DNA of 21,366 nt from Moniliella sp. 'wahieum' (lineage: Eukaryota; Basidiomycota; Moniliellomycetes; Moniliellales; Moniliellaceae). The stretch's first letter is position 1. Every line of letters starts with the position of its first letter. A program made the translations under genes and the position numbers. Below the pieces are notes generated by a model that was not told the DNA's origin, made no database searches, and was given only the letters and a program-made list of their open reading frames with translations. Positions 18,873 to 21,366 of this stretch are shown in pieces. The DNA lies in NCBI GenBank assembly GCA_003971905.1, contig RSEE01000196.1:1-21366 (forward strand). The letters run 5' to 3'.

Positions 18873-21253
18873 ATGCCTGCCTTGCCTACGACGCCAGCTG
18901 CCACGTTTGACTGCGGAACACCTGCTTCGTCTCATCCCAGCACGGCCAGGCCTGGCAGCCAACATCGCCCCTTCACACCTTCGACCGGCCCGTCTGGTGC
19001 ACCACCTCCAGCGCGAGCAGCATCCGACACGCCGTTGCCTCGCCGCATGGACCGCCCAGCTGCTCACAACGCGGCTTGCTCCCAGCTGTCAACCATCCCT
19101 GCCTCTCCTCGTCCGGGCACAGACACGAGCCCCACTCCGCCTCCCAACCCGACGCCTCTCCAGATCCTAGCACTTGCAGCAACCACGCAAGACCCGCGCC
19201 TCGAGGGCACACAAGATCCTCTGGATGAGCAGCCAGCATCCCCAGCTCCTGTTGCTGCACCTACCTCGCCGCTTTCATCTCCCCTACCGCCCTTGCCTTC
19301 TCCCACGCACGCCCCGGACACCATCACCACCCACATTCTTGTCCAAAGAGGGTTGCCCAAGCACAAGGTGACCATCCACCAAACGCCCAGCGTACGTCCT
19401 CTCCCCCCCTTTTCTCTTCCACCGGCTCCCAACCTGACCAAGCCTGTCGCAGGCTACCAATGCTCCGCCTGCTCCGCCTGTTCGCAAATCGCACAGAACG
19501 CGCGTCAGCACGCCTCTAAATGCAGTCAACTCAAAGGACAGGTCGCTGCCTCCATCTTCAATGATCCGTTCCATCTCATCCCGTCTCGCGATTGAACCAC
19601 TGGGTCTCGAGTACCACCCCAGCTTGCGCCTTTTGTATTGCAACGTATGCAAATACTTTGTCCCCGAATCGCATATCTCAAGCAACAGAGTCAAAGCTTT
19701 CCGGGTCAGCGGCACACATCCCTTGATCAACCGCGCAAACGCCAAGGCTGCCCGCAACGCCTTTCGCATGTTCCCTCCCCACATGTACCCCCGCTCTGCT
19801 GAGCCCAAGGACTTTAGCACGTACCTGTCCGAGCCAGTCGACCGCATCGTCATTTCCCCTCCCAAGGAGGTGTGCCGCACATGTTTGAAGGTAGCACGCA
19901 CCCACCACCCGCACGCCAAGCATGCCAGCACTACCGGCCACCACCCTCGTCCGCTCTGGCTTCCCCCCAACGAGTCTTGTACGACCTTACCGTTGCCATT
20001 GTTGGGCCCGATGCGCCACCAGCCGCGATCGATGCTGCGAGGCGCCTTGATGCAGCCGCAGCTGTCCAGTCGCCCCCTCCAACCAGCCCGGTGCGCAACC
20101 GAGGAACGGATGACGATACAACGAGCAACAGATCCCGAGAGAGTGACGAGGATACCAGCGACACCGAGCGGAGAGACGTGGATGAGGCCAGCGACTCCGA
20201 ATCGGAATGGGACTGGGTACCAGCGCGCACCCGGCGACCAGCACGCACCCAGGAAGCATCCCCTAGCGAGGCAGAGTCGACCGAGGCAGGCCGGCCGACG
20301 CAGTCTCCCTCGCCCTCGCCTGCCCCCCCGCGGCGGCAGCGCAACGCCTCTCCACCAGCCGCGGCGCCGCCCGATCGTCCTTATCCCCGTCCCCTGCGCG
20401 ACGCCTCTCCGCCACGGCGGCCTCTGCTGACGTATACCGACCTTACGCGGGAGGAGGGCTCGCCCAGCTTGATGCCTCACATGCCGGGAGAGGATCCGCT
20501 GACCATTGCGGATGGCGAGCATTTCATGGGCTCCTTCCCTCGCATGTGGCATGTGTCCGAGTTGATGGCCGGGTACCGCTGATGCGCTTGGCCGAGATGC
20601 GGTATCTGCCAAACATGAACCACGAACGCAAGCGTGCCAATAACAACCTGTACCATTGGGCCCGGGCGCTTCTCGCCTTTTCCCACCCCGTCCAGCATGC
20701 CATTGCTCCAGCCGGGCAAGAGTCCGAGTTTTCGTGCTTCCATCGCTTTGGCTTGCAGGTCCGTACCGACACGATCCGCAAGTACACCGGCTTGTTAGGC
20801 GACTGCTTTGTCTTTATGCAGTTGCTCCTCGGAGCGCGGGCGACGCTGGGCAGCACAGAGGAGCACCCGCTGGCCGACCTGGCCAGTCGCGTCTTGTCGA
20901 TGCACGAGCAGGCCTTCATCCAGGCGCTGGAGGATGACGGCATGCCAGTGGGCGAGAGTGCCCTGGAAAGCTTTGTCGCCGATGTCCTTGCGCCGAACCC
21001 CTGGGAGCCCCCGGTTGACAATCCGGGAGCGCAGCAGCTTGACTATGACCCGCTTTGGCAGCGCCTTGCGATCTGGCTCGAGATGACCACGACACGGCCT
21101 TGGGCAGCGACCCTGGAGGATGTAGGCCCGCTGTGGCTGTTTGCCTTTAGCCAGTGTCTCGGCATCTGGTACCCTAGACATATGTTGTCAGCATCAATTG
21201 GTGATTTTCAATTTGAAATCGGCCCCCACCTTGTTCCAAAAACGACTAGGTGA
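18873..21253 (+). CDS. subtelomeric Cys/His-containing protein of unknown function
   Basis: The ATG at 18873 starts a Pro/Thr/Ser-rich N-terminus (MPALPTTPAATFDCGTPAS). HILVQRGLPKHKVTIHQTPS ends exon 1. The 61-nt intron (19392-19452) brings exon 2 into frame: ATNAPPAPPVRKSHR, then LEYHPSLRLLYCNVCKYFVP, SHISSNRVKAF, DFSTYLSEPVDRIVISPPKE and VCRTCLKVARTHHPHAKHAS. The CxxC and His pairs suggest one or two zinc-binding modules. A frame change near 19900-19970 leads to RVLYDLTVAIVGPDAPPAAI, an acidic Ser/Asp/Glu linker, HFMGSFPRMWHVSELMAGYR, and after one missing base at about 20580, LMRLAEMRYLPNMNHERKRA, LYHWARALLAFSHPVQ, TGLLGDCFVFMQLLLGARAT and LWLFAFSQCLGIWYPRHM. The last 20 or so codons lie in the terminal repeat. 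The layout loosely recalls OrsD-like (DUF3505) N-terminal parts of fungal telomere-linked helicase genes, but no helicase domain is present and I am not sure. Confidence 0.72.
19392..19452 (+). other. intron in the subtelomeric gene
   Basis: A 61-nt intron with donor GTACGT, a CTGACC branch-like sequence and acceptor GTCGCAG. Splicing is phase 0 on both sides and moves reading from the first long frame into the second one, which would otherwise appear unconnected. Without splicing the frame gives a false Cys-rich stretch and an early stop. Confidence 0.85.
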
Positions 21254-21295
21254 AAAAGAGCGAGCCCGGTTGGTGAGAATTGTACAAGCTCTGGG
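21173..21295. repeat. subtelomeric direct repeat, terminal copy
   Basis: A 123-nt copy of the 18048-18169 repeat in the same orientation. Its left edge falls inside the end of the subtelomeric gene, providing the codons for LSASIGDFQFEIGPHLVPKT and the stop. Its right edge is followed within a few bases by telomere-like repeats. Confidence 0.93.
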
Positions 21296-21298
21296 TGT

Positions 21299-21366
21299 TG
21301 TGGGTAGGGTTGGGTAGGGTTAGGGATGGGTGGGTGTAACTTCTCAACTTTTTAGGGTTAGGGTTA
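21299..21366 (+). repeat. telomeric and telomere-like repeats at the chromosome end
   Basis: Degenerate G-rich units (GTGGGTAGGGTTGGGTAGGG, GGATGGGTGGGTG) and a short unique piece (TAACTTCTCAACTTT) precede canonical TTAGGGTTAGGGTTA at 21352-21366. The G-rich strand points outward, as expected for a right-hand chromosome end. Only about two and a half canonical units are in the window. Confidence 0.9.

Noticed and set aside
18396..19067. Minus-strand frame of 223 codons in the subtelomeric region
   Set aside because: It overlaps the promoter and first exon of the spliced plus-strand gene, runs through C-rich low-complexity DNA and shows no domain.
19453..19594. Cys-rich finger YQCSACSACSQ in the unspliced frame
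   Set aside because: It appears only if the 61-nt intron is read through. Splicing places this DNA in another frame, which continues for hundreds of codons.

Overview
The window reads as the right-hand end of a fungal chromosome, most likely from a basidiomycete (inference). It ends at 21366 in TTAGGG repeats whose G-rich strand runs toward the edge. Introns are short (61-86 nt) with GTACGT-type donors, CTAAC/TACTAAC branch points and AG acceptors. The recognisable proteins are eukaryotic: ribosomal protein uS7 (RPS5), the autophagy kinase Atg1, a heterotrimeric G-protein alpha subunit and a tRNA-Met with an intron. The coding DNA is GC-rich.

Layout. 1-1085 has no gene I can support. 1086-1699 (-) is RPS5. 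1700-2951 is the divergent control region between RPS5 and a kinase; it holds two TAGGGTT boxes and a telomere-like G-rich tract. From 2952 to about 8058 (+) coding sequence is nearly continuous: an unusual protein kinase domain, then a Pro/Ser/Ala- and His-rich region containing conserved-looking blocks, then a long helical region with one well-defined intron. It may be one very large gene or two or three. 8059-8603 is the ATG1 promoter region, with a (GATGA)n tract and two CACGTG E-boxes. 8604-12948 (+) is ATG1. 12949-14009 holds no gene I trust. 14010-14110 (-) is tRNA-Met(CAT). 14251-15313 (-) is the G-alpha gene. 15314-18047 is lower in coding signal, with AGATCT/GGCCTC repeats, a poly-C tract and unresolved exon-like pieces. 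From 18048 there is a subtelomeric module: a 122-bp repeat, an unrecognised Cys/His-containing gene (18873-21253, one intron), a second repeat copy (21173-21295) and then the telomere.

Nearly every conserved gene carries single-base frame breaks while its amino-acid conservation is intact on both sides. RPS5, which should be essential, has about six. Loss of function across all genes at once is implausible, so I read these as uncorrected indels of a long-read assembly, and I give gene spans that cross the breaks.

Functionally the core genes are housekeeping or signalling: translation, autophagy initiation, G-protein signalling and an uncharacterised kinase. The part most likely to be undescribed is the terminal repeat-gene-repeat-telomere module, in which the final repeat supplies the last codons of the gene.
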